Shown here: one piece after another, positions 1-7,310 of the stretch
How positions within the stretch are numbered: position 1 is the first letter of the stretch
Layout: the number at the start of each line of letters is the position of its first letter
Origin: Candidatus Kuenenia stuttgartensis
Lineage (GTDB): Bacteria; Gemmatimonadota; Gemmatimonadetes; Gemmatimonadales; Gemmatimonadaceae
Assembly: GCA_943330235.2 (NCBI GenBank)
Contig: CALQGY020000020.1
Span: 1-42,415, forward strand
Direction of reading: 5' to 3'
Length of the DNA stretch: 42,415 nucleotides
The notes under the pieces: model-generated
What the model was told of the DNA's origin: nothing
What the model saw: only the letters and a program-made list of their open reading frames with translations
The model's database searches: none
Program-made: the position numbers and the translations under genes

Positions 1-708
1 GCGTACATCGAGCCCGATCGCCAGCTGCATCGCGGTTGGCTGTTGGTCGCGGTGCTGGGCTGGTATGTCGTCGCTTTGCTCCCGGGCACCATTCGTGATC
101 GCGATCTGCTGTTGGCCGGCGTTGCCGTCGCGATGGGGGCGGCGTGGCTGCGTCGGGCGGCCACGGCGCGCTATCGGGCGCGGAATACCTCGCGTCGCTT
201 CGAACTCCCCACGTTGCGTCTCGTGCTGCCCTTCTTTGCGGCGTATCTCGCGCTGTCGTCGTTGTGGCCGCTGGACGCGGCCGATGGCAGCTGGGTGGGT
301 ATGTGGGCGCTGCTCCCCGATCAGGAGTCGACGACGCGCGACATCTTCGTCGCCCTCGAGCATGTGGCCGCGTTTACGCTCGTCGGCTACGTGATTGCCG
401 AATACCACGGCCGCGATCTCGAGCCCTATGGAAAGATTGCCGGCCGAGTGGCGCTCTGGGGCGGCGGCTTGTCGCTGGTGCTGGAATTGGCGCGCGGGGC
501 GCACCCCGCGTATCGGGCCAGCGCGCTGATGGTGGTCTTTACCGTCGGCGCGGCCATTTTCGGCGGCTGGCTGTACCAGTTGCAGCGCGATCATGTGCGA
601 GCGTTGCTCGTGCGCCGCACCCCGTGGTCGGCGGCCGACCGCGCGGAGGCCACAACGACAACGGCAGGCACCGATGCATCGATGCCTGCCGTTGTTCCTG
701 CCATCTAA
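1..708 (+). CDS. VanZ-like membrane protein, C-terminal part (5' end outside window)
   Basis: The reading frame is open from the first base, so this is the 3' part of a longer gene; the first in-window start codon (TTG at 43) is probably internal. About 235 residues are visible. They form several hydrophobic segments, and the stretch EHVAAFTLVGYVIAEYHGRD resembles the 'EH..AF..lG' helix of VanZ-family proteins (a family first seen in teicoplanin resistance, mostly of unknown role). The last ~20 residues are Thr/Ala/Pro-rich and are encoded by a perfect hairpin, so the tail may be a by-product of the terminator. The gene converges on the helicase gene. The family call is moderate; membrane location is well supported. 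Confidence 0.6.
   Translation, partial: AYIEPDRQLHRGWLLVAVLGWYVVALLPGTIRDRDLLLAGVAVAMGAAWLRRAATARYRARNTSRRFELPTLRLVLPFFAAYLALSSLWPLDAADGSWVGMWALLPDQESTTRDIFVALEHVAAFTLVGYVIAEYHGRDLEPYGKIAGRVALWGGGLSLVLELARGAHPAYRASALMVVFTVGAAIFGGWLYQLQRDHVRALLVRRTPWSAADRAEATTTTAGTDASMPAVVPAI
658..695 (+). terminator. Hairpin terminator overlapping the end of the VanZ-like gene
   Basis: Perfect 13-bp inverted repeat: acaacggcaggca (658-670) and tgcctgccgttgt (683-695). The 12-nt loop itself contains the palindrome cgatgcatcg. It lies before the stop codon at 706-708, so the stem is translated. There is only a weak T-rich tail. It sits between two convergent genes and could act on both strands. Confidence 0.6.
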
Positions 709-765
709 TTCGCGCTCCAACCGCGCGCCGGACTGGCCGACGCGCGGTTGGTCCGTTGATCGCGC

Positions 766-2580
766 TTACTTGGTCCGGTCGCGGCGCACGGGCACCTTCA
801 TGCCCTTGATCTTGGTGGCCTTGAGCGCGGACACAATATCGTCCGCCAGATCCTCAGGGACTTCGACGGTGGAATACGCGTCCGTGATCTGAATCGCGCC
901 GATGGAGCCGGCGTCGATGCCCATCTCGTTCGCGATGGCACCCACTAGATCACCCGGGCGCATCTTCGCCTTACGGCCCGCGCCCACCCACAGGCGTGCG
1001 ACGGTCCAATTGGGCGTTTCGCGCGCCTTGGCCCCCGCCTTGGCCCCAGCCTTGGGCGCCGGCTTCCCGGTGGTCGGGCGCTCCGGACGACCATCGGTGC
1101 GGGTATCAGGACGGCTGTCGGGACGGAACGCCGGACGGTCACCCGGACGCTCGCTGGCCCGCTCGTTGCCACGGGCGCGGAACGCCGGACGACGATCGTC
1201 GGTGCTGCCCGGACGCTCGACACGCGGCGCCACCGTGGGGATGTCCGCTTCGTCAGACTCGTCGCGGGTTTCCAGCATCTTGATGGCGGCCGCAGCGACG
1301 TCCATGACATCGAACTCTTCCGCCAACGATTCCACGATGCTGTGGAACGGCTGGAAATCGCCTTCGAGAATGGCTTCGCGCAGCGAGGCCCGCGCCATCT
1401 CCAGACGGCGCGACCGCAGGTCGGCCACCGTGGGGACGGTCGCGATTTCAATGCGCTGCGAGGTCATCCGCTCGATGTTCCGCAGCAGACGATGTTCACG
1501 CGGTTCGGCGAACGTGATGGCCACGCCCTCACGCCCTGCGCGTCCGGTCCGGCCGATGCGATGCACATACGACTCCGCATCCACCGGCACATCGAAGTTC
1601 ACGACATGCGAGACGTGCTTCACGTCGAGGCCGCGAGCGGCCACGTCCGTGGCGATCAGCAGGTCCGTCTTGCGGGCGCGGAACTTGTTCATCACGCGGT
1701 CGCGCTGATCCTGCGACAGACCGCCGTGCAACGCTTCCGCCCGCAGACCGCGGCCAATGAGCGTTTCGGTCAGCTCGTCCACTTCAGTACGGGTGCGGCA
1801 AAAGACAATGGCCGACGTCGGATGCTCGAGATCGAGCACGCGGGCCAGCGCCATCATCTTGTGGGCGCGCGGCACCATGTACGCCACCTGACGCACACGA
1901 GCCGACTCACCATCGGGCACCAGCTCGCGGTCAATGCGGACCGTGACCGGGTTGTTGAGCTGCCGTTGGGCGATGGACGCGATGCGAGGGGGCAGCGTCG
2001 CAGAGAACAGCGCCGTCTGCCGCGTCTTGGGCGTCGCTTCGAGAATCGCTTCGAGCTCGTCGGCGAAACCCATGTCCAGCATTTCGTCCGCTTCGTCCAG
2101 CACGACGGTCTTCAGGAAGCCCAGCTGCAGCGTCTTACGACGGATGTGATCGAGCGCGCGTCCCGGGGTGGCCACGACGACGTCGACGCCGCGCTTGAGC
2201 GCGCGGATCTGGGTGTCCATCGAGGCGCCGCCATAGATGGCGAGCACCTGCACGCCCATGGGCTTGCCATAGCGGTGCACCGCTTCCGCCACTTGCATGG
2301 CGAGCTCGCGCGTCGGGCAGAGGATGAGCGCCGAAGTACGCTCGTTGGGTCTGGCGTCGGGCGACACATGATGCAGCAGCGGCAGCGCGAACGCTGCGGT
2401 CTTGCCGGTGCCGGTCGCAGCCTGCGCGAGGATGTCGCGTCCGGCCAGCAGGGGCGGAATGGCAGCGCGCTGGACAGGTGTCGGTTCTTCGTATCCGAGC
2501 GCAGCCAGCGCATCGGCAACCCGAGCATCAATCCCGAGCGAAGCGAATCCGCGATCGGGCGATTCGAGTGTTTCGTTCAC
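766..2580 (-). CDS. deaD: DEAD-box ATP-dependent RNA helicase with DbpA-like RNA-binding domain
   Basis: This 604-residue protein is predicted to unwind RNA duplexes during ribosome assembly or cold adaptation. Visible motifs: Q motif near 33-37, Walker A ATGTGKT (55-61), PTREL (89-93), DEAD (162-165), SAT (193-195), TDVAARGLDV (311-320) and HRIGRTGR (340-347). After the helicase core comes a disordered Arg/Asp/Pro-rich segment (about 455-525). A DbpA-type RNA-binding fold follows to the end (contains WVGAGRKAKMRPGDLVGAI). This layout matches the CsdA/DeaD group. The start is GTG at 2580, overlapping the stop of the upstream small gene by 4 bp (GTGA), which indicates translational coupling. 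The second helicase in the window (12837-14342) lacks this RNA-binding end. Confidence 0.93.
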   Translation of the reverse strand: MNETLESPDRGFASLGIDARVADALAALGYEEPTPVQRAAIPPLLAGRDILAQAATGTGKTAAFALPLLHHVSPDARPNERTSALILCPTRELAMQVAEAVHRYGKPMGVQVLAIYGGASMDTQIRALKRGVDVVVATPGRALDHIRRKTLQLGFLKTVVLDEADEMLDMGFADELEAILEATPKTRQTALFSATLPPRIASIAQRQLNNPVTVRIDRELVPDGESARVRQVAYMVPRAHKMMALARVLDLEHPTSAIVFCRTRTEVDELTETLIGRGLRAEALHGGLSQDQRDRVMNKFRARKTDLLIATDVAARGLDVKHVSHVVNFDVPVDAESYVHRIGRTGRAGREGVAITFAEPREHRLLRNIERMTSQRIEIATVPTVADLRSRRLEMARASLREAILEGDFQPFHSIVESLAEEFDVMDVAAAAIKMLETRDESDEADIPTVAPRVERPGSTDDRRPAFRARGNERASERPGDRPAFRPDSRPDTRTDGRPERPTTGKPAPKAGAKAGAKARETPNWTVARLWVGAGRKAKMRPGDLVGAIANEMGIDAGSIGAIQITDAYSTVEVPEDLADDIVSALKATKIKGMKVPVRRDRTK

Positions 2581-3014
2581 GTGGTTTGGAGAAGGTCGTC
2601 CATCAGCGAGAACACCGTCTCGCGTGCGGTTTGATTCTTGAGGGCGCCGAACGTGATGGCCAGGCGGTCATCTTCGTCGAGCAACTCGCGGGTGCAACCG
2701 TTGAGCGCGTCACGGGCCGCGGCCCGCTTTTCAGCGGTGAGCAGCGCCGAAGCGCGGGGCAAAAATTCGATTTTCGGTCCGCTGCCACGCATTGGGCGAG
2801 CGGCCCAGAACACGGCGTTCGAACCAACACGCTGAAAACTCACAACGCCCGACGCAGATTCGTCGGTACGGAATTGCAGTTGTTCGGGGCGCGCCAGGCT
2901 CCACTCGATGAGCGCATCGAGCACAGCAGCATAGCGGGGCCGATCGGAGCCTGCGGTATCCCGGTTCATCGCGGTGATGAACGCGTCGCGGGCTATTGGC
3001 AACGTACGGGTCAT
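2577..3014 (-). CDS. Hypothetical protein co-operonic with DEAD-box helicase
   Basis: A 145-residue soluble protein with no signal peptide, membrane segment or motif I can assign to a family. The ATG at 3014 is preceded by a textbook ribosome site (AAAGGAGGG, about 6 nt upstream), so the longer in-frame extension to 3098 is rejected. Its stop overlaps the helicase GTG start, so the two are almost certainly one transcript. Recognisable patches are FQRVGSNAVFWAARPM in the middle and a charged C-terminus (LLDEDDRLAITFGALKNQTA). It is divergent from the SET-domain gene across a 96-bp spacer, so a shared promoter region is likely. Function unknown; a role linked to the helicase is only an inference from the coupling. 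Confidence 0.75.
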   Translation of the reverse strand: MTRTLPIARDAFITAMNRDTAGSDRPRYAAVLDALIEWSLARPEQLQFRTDESASGVVSFQRVGSNAVFWAARPMRGSGPKIEFLPRASALLTAEKRAAARDALNGCTRELLDEDDRLAITFGALKNQTARETVFSLMDDLLQTT

Positions 3015-3110
3015 GGAACCCTCCTTTAATATAAGAAATCTAGTGGGTCGGACCCCTCGAATGTCCCGAACAGCCCCCGTCGGGCACATTTCCCTCATCT
3101 ATTTTGCGAT

Positions 3111-3572
3111 ATGGCCCACCTTCACGACCCGCCGGTCTTCGAAATCCGCCGCTCTGGCATCCAGGGCATGGGCGGTTTTGCCACGCACCACATCCCCGCC
3201 GGCACGCGACTCATCGAGTACGCGGGCGAGCGCATTACGCCCGCCCAGTCGGACGCGCGATACCCGGACGCACCGGGTGCGCGGCACCATACCTATCTCT
3301 TCGCCATCGATGACGAGGTCGTGGTGGATGCGGCCGTCAACGGCAACGACGCGCGCTTTCTCAATCATTCATGCGCGCCGAACTGCGACGCGGTCATCGA
3401 GGACGGCCGTATCTGGATCGAAACGCTGCTGGATATCGAGCCGGGTGAAGAGCTCGTGTACGACTACGCCTACGTGCTCGCCGAACGACACACGCCGGCG
3501 GCCAAGCGGCGCTTCCCATGCTCCTGCGGCGCCATCACCTGCCGCGGCACCATTCTGGCCAAAAAGCGATAA
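3111..3572 (+). CDS. SET-domain protein-lysine methyltransferase-like protein with post-SET cysteines
   Basis: A 153-residue protein that is almost only a SET domain, the S-adenosylmethionine-dependent lysine methyltransferase fold best known from eukaryotic histone modifiers. Motifs in order: GIQGMGGFATHHIPAG (N-terminal SET strand), YAGERI, the cofactor-binding RFLNHSCAPNC, the catalytic-tyrosine region GEELVYDYAY, and a post-SET zinc motif CSCG....CRG near the C-terminus. All hallmark residues are present, so it should be active. The substrate is unknown; in bacteria DNA-binding or ribosomal proteins are the usual guesses. The ATG at 3111 lacks an obvious Shine-Dalgarno sequence. A weak hairpin follows the stop. 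Confidence 0.88.
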   Translation: MAHLHDPPVFEIRRSGIQGMGGFATHHIPAGTRLIEYAGERITPAQSDARYPDAPGARHHTYLFAIDDEVVVDAAVNGNDARFLNHSCAPNCDAVIEDGRIWIETLLDIEPGEELVYDYAYVLAERHTPAAKRRFPCSCGAITCRGTILAKKR

Positions 3573-3597
3573 TCGTTGGCCGCACGCCGTCAGCATG

Positions 3598-3626
3598 CAT
3601 TGGGCACGCCGGGGGCATGCCCGATG
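3598..3626 (+). terminator. Weak hairpin after the SET-domain gene
   Basis: Arms cattgggca (3598-3606) and tgcccgatg (3618-3626) pair over 9 bp with one G:U wobble and an 11-nt loop. It lies 26 bp downstream of the SET stop and about 100 bp before the cytochrome gene. There is no T-run, so termination is plausible but unproven. Confidence 0.35.
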
Positions 3627-3722
3627 TTGTCAGCAGAATCCTAGATGACTGCGTACTTTTACGAAGATGCCGCACCCGTCCGGCAGACATTCGCGTAGCC
3701 CGTCAAATCTCGTGGAGGCAGC

Positions 3723-4361
3723 ATGCGGTCGTGGTCCGTAGCAATCGCGTTCGTCGTCGTTGGCACTGTCGTCGGCTGCGCGCACGCGCCGGCCACACCC
3801 GCCGCGGCCCCCGCGACGGCGCAGCGCCCCGGGGGTGAAGGTGGCCGCGGTGGCGAAGGGGCCCGTCCGCCGCAGGGCGTCGCGACGGTGCGGCGCGCGC
3901 CGGCACCGCCCAACTGGGAGCGTCAGGACTCGGTGCGAAAGGCCCTCATGGCCGAGGTCCTCGCCACGGTCGCAGGACGCGAGAACGAGCCGGCCGGCAC
4001 GGTCTTTAAGAACGTGAAGTTCAGCAAGAACATGCCCGTCAAGGACTTCCTCGTCATGATGGACGAGCAGTACGGCCGCAGCGTCGGCGCGACCTGCACG
4101 GGCTGCCACGCCAACACCAACGTGGGCGGGGTGCTCAAAGTCGACTACGCGGACGACAGCCCCAAAAAGAAGCAGATCTCCCGCCTGATGGAGCAGATGA
4201 CGCAGACCATCAATAAGGAGCTCTCAAAGAACAAAGGGCTGGATCAGCCCTACATTCGCTCCACCTGCGTCATGTGTCACCGGGGCACCGAGCACATGCC
4301 CACCACCATGAAGCAGCTCAAGAACTCCGATCCGCCACCGCAGACGCGTCAGAAGGGCTGA
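3723..4361 (+). CDS. Diheme c-type cytochrome lipoprotein, reaction-centre cytochrome subunit-like
   Basis: A 212-residue exported cytochrome. The N-terminus is a lipoprotein signal ending in VVGCA (acylated Cys19), followed by an Ala/Pro/Gly/Arg-rich linker (about 20-65). Two haem c sites are visible, CTGCH (125-129) and CVMCH (182-186). The segment VFKNVKFSKNMPVKDFLVMMD resembles the start of the photosynthetic reaction-centre cytochrome subunit family (PufC), where a Met helix precedes each haem. Classic PufC has four haems; this protein has two and no bch or puf genes surround it, so a respiratory electron carrier is more likely. GGAGG at 3714-3718 precedes the ATG. The 3' end overlaps the convergent acetyltransferase gene by 13 bp. 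Confidence 0.85.
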   Translation: MRSWSVAIAFVVVGTVVGCAHAPATPAAAPATAQRPGGEGGRGGEGARPPQGVATVRRAPAPPNWERQDSVRKALMAEVLATVAGRENEPAGTVFKNVKFSKNMPVKDFLVMMDEQYGRSVGATCTGCHANTNVGGVLKVDYADDSPKKKQISRLMEQMTQTINKELSKNKGLDQPYIRSTCVMCHRGTEHMPTTMKQLKNSDPPPQTRQKG

Positions 4362-4885
4362 GGCAGGGTCCGCATCATCACCCGGTCGTGCTGCAGATCG
4401 TTCCCCAGCTGGAACGTGTGCACACCGGCATCAACAAAACCGATCTTCTCGTAAAATCGAATCGCGCGTGCGTTCCGCTCCCAAACGGCTAGCCAGAGGG
4501 TGCGAGCGCCGCGCGATTCGGCCACATGGGTGCACTGCGCCATCAGCGTTGCCGCCACCCCGTGTCCATGGTGCGCCCGGTCCACATAGAATCGCTGGAT
4601 CTCCGCCGGCGCCGCGCCCGTCACGTGCGTGTTCTCAGAACCCATGCGCACGAGCGCGTATCCCGCCAGGGTGTCGCCCTGATAGGCCAGCAGATAGACG
4701 CGCTCCGGATCTTCGAGCTCGCTCCGCTGCAGCGAATCGCTGAAGGCCGAGTCGAGATACAATGCCATGTCAGCGGGATCATTGTCCGGGCCAAACGTCT
4801 CGGCGAATTGACGCGCCGCGAACGCGGCGATGGTAGCCGCGTCCAGCACGGAGGCGTGGCGAATGTCGACGAGTGAGGCGTGCAC
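4349..4885 (-). CDS. GNAT-family N-acetyltransferase, PaiA-like
   Basis: A 178-residue acetyl-CoA-dependent acetyltransferase. The acetyl-CoA pyrophosphate-binding segment reads FYVDRAHHGHGVAATLM (about 99-115). The C-terminal part LWLAVWERNARAIRFYEKIGF is characteristic of the PaiA-like subgroup, which acetylates polyamines or small amines. It starts with GTG at 4885, 3 nt after the TAA of the patatin-like gene, so it is the last gene of that minus-strand run. Substrate not deducible. Its end overlaps the convergent cytochrome gene. Confidence 0.85.
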   Translation of the reverse strand: MHASLVDIRHASVLDAATIAAFAARQFAETFGPDNDPADMALYLDSAFSDSLQRSELEDPERVYLLAYQGDTLAGYALVRMGSENTHVTGAAPAEIQRFYVDRAHHGHGVAATLMAQCTHVAESRGARTLWLAVWERNARAIRFYEKIGFVDAGVHTFQLGNDLQHDRVMMRTLPQPF

Positions 4886-4888
4886 GGA

Positions 4889-6163
4889 TTAGCGCTTCGG
4901 GTCAGGTGGTCGCTGAAACGCCGACGGAATGCTGTCCCACGGCGTGGCGCTCCGGGCCTTGGCAAACCCGAGGGCGTCGATGTGCTTGCTGAACGCCCCG
5001 TTGAACAGCGCCGACGACCCAGGCACGTTCCACAGATCCGCAGGCATGGTGGCGACGTGGAACTCCACCCGCAGGCCGGGCACGCCGTGGCTGACGGCGC
5101 GCGAGAGCAGATCCAGCAGTTCGAGCGTCTGCGGTTGATGCGCATAGAACAGCAGCACGTTTGTCCGCGCCACAATCTGTTTGATGCTGGCGGGGTCGAC
5201 CACGCGCAACGCCGGATACGCCATGAGATTCATGATCACATAGACTCGCACCGTCACGTCGCGCAGACCGCGAGCGGCCAGCGCGGCCGCGAGCCGTTGG
5301 TAGTCCGCGAAGTCCAGAAGCGGCAGCACGTTGGTGATGACACCGCCATCACCGTGCACATGCCCATCAATCACCACCGGCGGAAAGATCCCCGGAATGG
5401 CCGTCGCGGCCTTGAGCAGCTGCCGCGTGCGCGTCAGTCCGGCCGTCGTCGTGTCCAGCGCGTCGCTGAGCGACCAGGTGCGTCCGGTCCCGAGATCAAA
5501 ATCGGTCGTCCCCACGACAATCTGTCGATCGGCGTCGAACGCGCGCCGCAGATTGTCGCGAAAGGGGCCACTGACGCTTTCCGCGAGGGCCCGATCGAAT
5601 CGGGCGGTGTTCACCAACCCGCCGGTGCGACGCACGAGCGAGAACCAGTCGATGGACGGCGCCACGCGCTCTTCGGCGTGGAGATACAACTCGGTCAGCG
5701 TATCCATGGCGGCGGCCGTGCCCAGCATCACGTACGGCGCCTGCAGCGCTCCGGTGCTGATGCCGGTGACCAAATCGAACGCGGGCATGGGCGCATCGGG
5801 GCGTGACTGCCATCCGCGAAGAAAGCCCGTACCAAACGCCCCGTTTTGCCCGCCGCCGGACAGCATCAGCACATCCAGCGTGCCATCCCCACGGACAACC
5901 GCGCGCCGCACGAGGCGGGCGATGACGCTATCGCGCGTCGCGCGTTCCGTGCGGACGGCCGCGTCCGCATCCAGCGCGATCTGCGGCAACGTGGTGGGCG
6001 GTCGATGAATAACCGCACAGCCAGCGAGCATCGGCAGTCCGAATAGCGACAGTCCGAGCATCGGTAGCCGACGAAGCGGTAGCCGACGAAGCGGTAGCTG
6101 ACGAAGCGGTAGCCGACACATCGCGAGGCGCCGGAGCGCATGGGAGAACGGGAGCGGTGTCAT
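4889..6163 (-). CDS. Patatin-like phospholipase, predicted lipoprotein
   Basis: A 424-residue patatin-fold acyl hydrolase. Catalytic features are present: oxyanion loop SGGGQNG (102-108), nucleophile elbow GISTG (134-138, Ser136) and the DGG motif with the catalytic Asp (272-274). I chose the ATG at 6163 because AGGG lies upstream and a long hydrophobic signal follows; longer in-frame starts lie inside the RidA gene. The signal is odd: it contains RLPLR-type five-residue repeats encoded by a 15-bp tandem repeat (see repeat entry) and ends in a lipobox LAGC (Cys49). The enzyme is therefore probably membrane-anchored outside the cytoplasm and acts on phospholipid or another acyl ester. It lies 35 bp after the RidA-like gene. 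Confidence 0.87.
   Translation of the reverse strand: MTPLPFSHALRRLAMCRLPLRQLPLRRLPLRRLPMLGLSLFGLPMLAGCAVIHRPPTTLPQIALDADAAVRTERATRDSVIARLVRRAVVRGDGTLDVLMLSGGGQNGAFGTGFLRGWQSRPDAPMPAFDLVTGISTGALQAPYVMLGTAAAMDTLTELYLHAEERVAPSIDWFSLVRRTGGLVNTARFDRALAESVSGPFRDNLRRAFDADRQIVVGTTDFDLGTGRTWSLSDALDTTTAGLTRTRQLLKAATAIPGIFPPVVIDGHVHGDGGVITNVLPLLDFADYQRLAAALAARGLRDVTVRVYVIMNLMAYPALRVVDPASIKQIVARTNVLLFYAHQPQTLELLDLLSRAVSHGVPGLRVEFHVATMPADLWNVPGSSALFNGAFSKHIDALGFAKARSATPWDSIPSAFQRPPDPKR
6062..6117. repeat. 15-bp tandem repeat inside the patatin-like signal peptide
   Basis: Unit cggtagccgacgaag starts at 6062, 6077 and 6092 (one substitution in the third copy), with a partial fourth copy from 6107. More degenerate related sequence extends towards 6030. 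On the coding (minus) strand each unit encodes five residues of the RLPLR type, so copy-number change lengthens or shortens the signal peptide without a frameshift. Confidence 0.9.
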
Positions 6164-6198
6164 GAGAACCCTGAAGAGGCGACGACCGTTTCGGTGCG

Positions 6199-6663
6199 TC
6201 AGCGCCCGCCGGATGACGTCCCCACGACGGCAATGCACTCCACCTCGACACGCGCGTTCAATGCCAGCCCCGTTGCCCCGAGTGCGCTGCGCGCCGGCTT
6301 GTGTGTCGGAAAGAAGGTGGCGTACACGACGTTCACCGTGGGCCATTCCTTCATGTCGGCGAGAAACGCGGTGCACTTGACGACGCGGTCCATCGACGAT
6401 CCCGTCTTGGCGAGCACGTCGGCGATGTTGCGCATGGTCTGCCGGGTCTCCGCTTCCACGCCTCCCTTCACCAACGCCCCCGTACTATCCGTGCCAACCT
6501 GTCCGGCCAGATAGAGCATAGAGCCCACCCGCACGGCCGGCGAAAACGGATACACCGGCGGCCCGTATGGCGTGAGAAACGCAATCTCGGGCGGACGCGT
6601 GGTGGCGCACGCCGACAGCAGGAGCACGGCGGCACACCAGGTACTGCGACGTAGATGGGACAT
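6199..6663 (-). CDS. RidA/YjgF-family protein with lipoprotein signal
   Basis: A 154-residue protein. The C-terminal ~120 residues form a RidA (YjgF/YER057c) domain, recognisable by LYLAGQVGTDSTGALV, the ETRQTMRNIADVLAKTG helix and VVKCTAFLADM. RidA itself is a cytoplasmic enamine/imine deaminase. This member is unusual in having a signal peptide with a lipobox (LLLSACA), so it should be exported and lipid-anchored. The ATG at 6663 is chosen because it starts the signal; a GTG at 6675 is close by, and a GTG at 6726 would overlap the end of yaeQ. The conserved RidA arginine could not be placed confidently, so substrate and activity are open. Confidence 0.85.
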   Translation of the reverse strand: MSHLRRSTWCAAVLLLSACATTRPPEIAFLTPYGPPVYPFSPAVRVGSMLYLAGQVGTDSTGALVKGGVEAETRQTMRNIADVLAKTGSSMDRVVKCTAFLADMKEWPTVNVVYATFFPTHKPARSALGATGLALNARVEVECIAVVGTSSGGR

Positions 6664-6704
6664 CGCGATGTTCACGGGAAGGGCCGGAAGGCGTGAGGAA
6701 GCGA

Positions 6705-7250
6705 TTACGTCGGTTGCAGCGCGCACGATTCGACGGTGCCGGACAACGTCGTGCCGCCGACATCGAGATAGAGCATGCCATCGGTCATCGACAGCGTGAA
6801 CTTCATGCGCCGGTCCAGCCGCTCGCAGAAGGCCGCGATCAGATCGCGATCGATCGCGTAGAGCGGAATCTCGCTGGAGCGATGGATGCGCTCGCCCACG
6901 AGTTGGCGTTGCACCTGGGCCGGATCGCGGTGCGTGTACACCGCGACACGCGGCGACGCCTTCGACGCTTTGTGCAAACGCGCCGCATCGGGCGCCCCGA
7001 TTTCAATCCAGACTTTCATCGCCCCCGTCAGATCGCGCACTGACACGGTGGGATCATCCGGATCGGACACGCCCTTGGAGAACGCAATGCCTTCCGCGTA
7101 CTCCAAACAGTAGGCGAACAGGCGCGCCGTGAAATATTCCGCCGACTCCGACGGATGCATCGCGACGCGCAGGGACAGTGTTTCGTAGACGCCGCGGTCC
7201 ACGTTCGACAACGTGATGTCGAACGTGTACACGGTGGAGGTCAGCGCCAC
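6705..7250 (-). CDS. yaeQ: YaeQ family protein
   Basis: A 181-residue protein matching the YaeQ family along its full length: N-terminal VYTFDITLSNVDRGVYE, then LRVAMHPSESAEYFTARLFAY, FSKGVSDPDDPTVSVRDLTG and WIEIGAPDAARLHKAS. YaeQ has a restriction-endonuclease-like fold and was first described as a suppressor of RfaH loss; its biochemical role is not settled. The gene is in the minus-strand run between ilvE and the RidA-like gene. A 14-bp palindrome lies just upstream of its start. Confidence 0.92.
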   Translation of the reverse strand: MALTSTVYTFDITLSNVDRGVYETLSLRVAMHPSESAEYFTARLFAYCLEYAEGIAFSKGVSDPDDPTVSVRDLTGAMKVWIEIGAPDAARLHKASKASPRVAVYTHRDPAQVQRQLVGERIHRSSEIPLYAIDRDLIAAFCERLDRRMKFTLSMTDGMLYLDVGGTTLSGTVESCALQPT

Positions 7251-7260
7251 GCGAGGCTCC

Positions 7261-7274
7261 GCACCGATCGGTGC
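7261..7274. promoter_or_regulatory. 14-bp perfect palindrome upstream of yaeQ
   Basis: gcaccgatcggtgc is its own reverse complement and lies 11 bp upstream of the yaeQ start, beside the hairpin at the end of ilvE. It could be an operator or part of a more complex terminator fold. No cognate regulator is identified. Confidence 0.35.
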
Positions 7275-7286
7275 CCGCGCCGCAGT

Positions 7287-7307
7287 CCGGTGCCCTCAGG
7301 GCACCGG
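7287..7307 (-). terminator. Hairpin after ilvE
   Basis: Perfect 9-bp stem ccggtgccc (7287-7295) / gggcaccgg (7299-7307) with a 3-nt loop, just after the ilvE stop (7311-7313). No U-tract follows on the minus strand. It may only attenuate read-through into yaeQ. Confidence 0.5.
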
Positions 7308-7310
7308 TGC

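Noticed and set aside
3723-4361. Evidence of a photosynthesis gene cluster
   Set aside because: The cytochrome resembles PufC, but no puf, bch or crt gene is in the window and it has only two haems.
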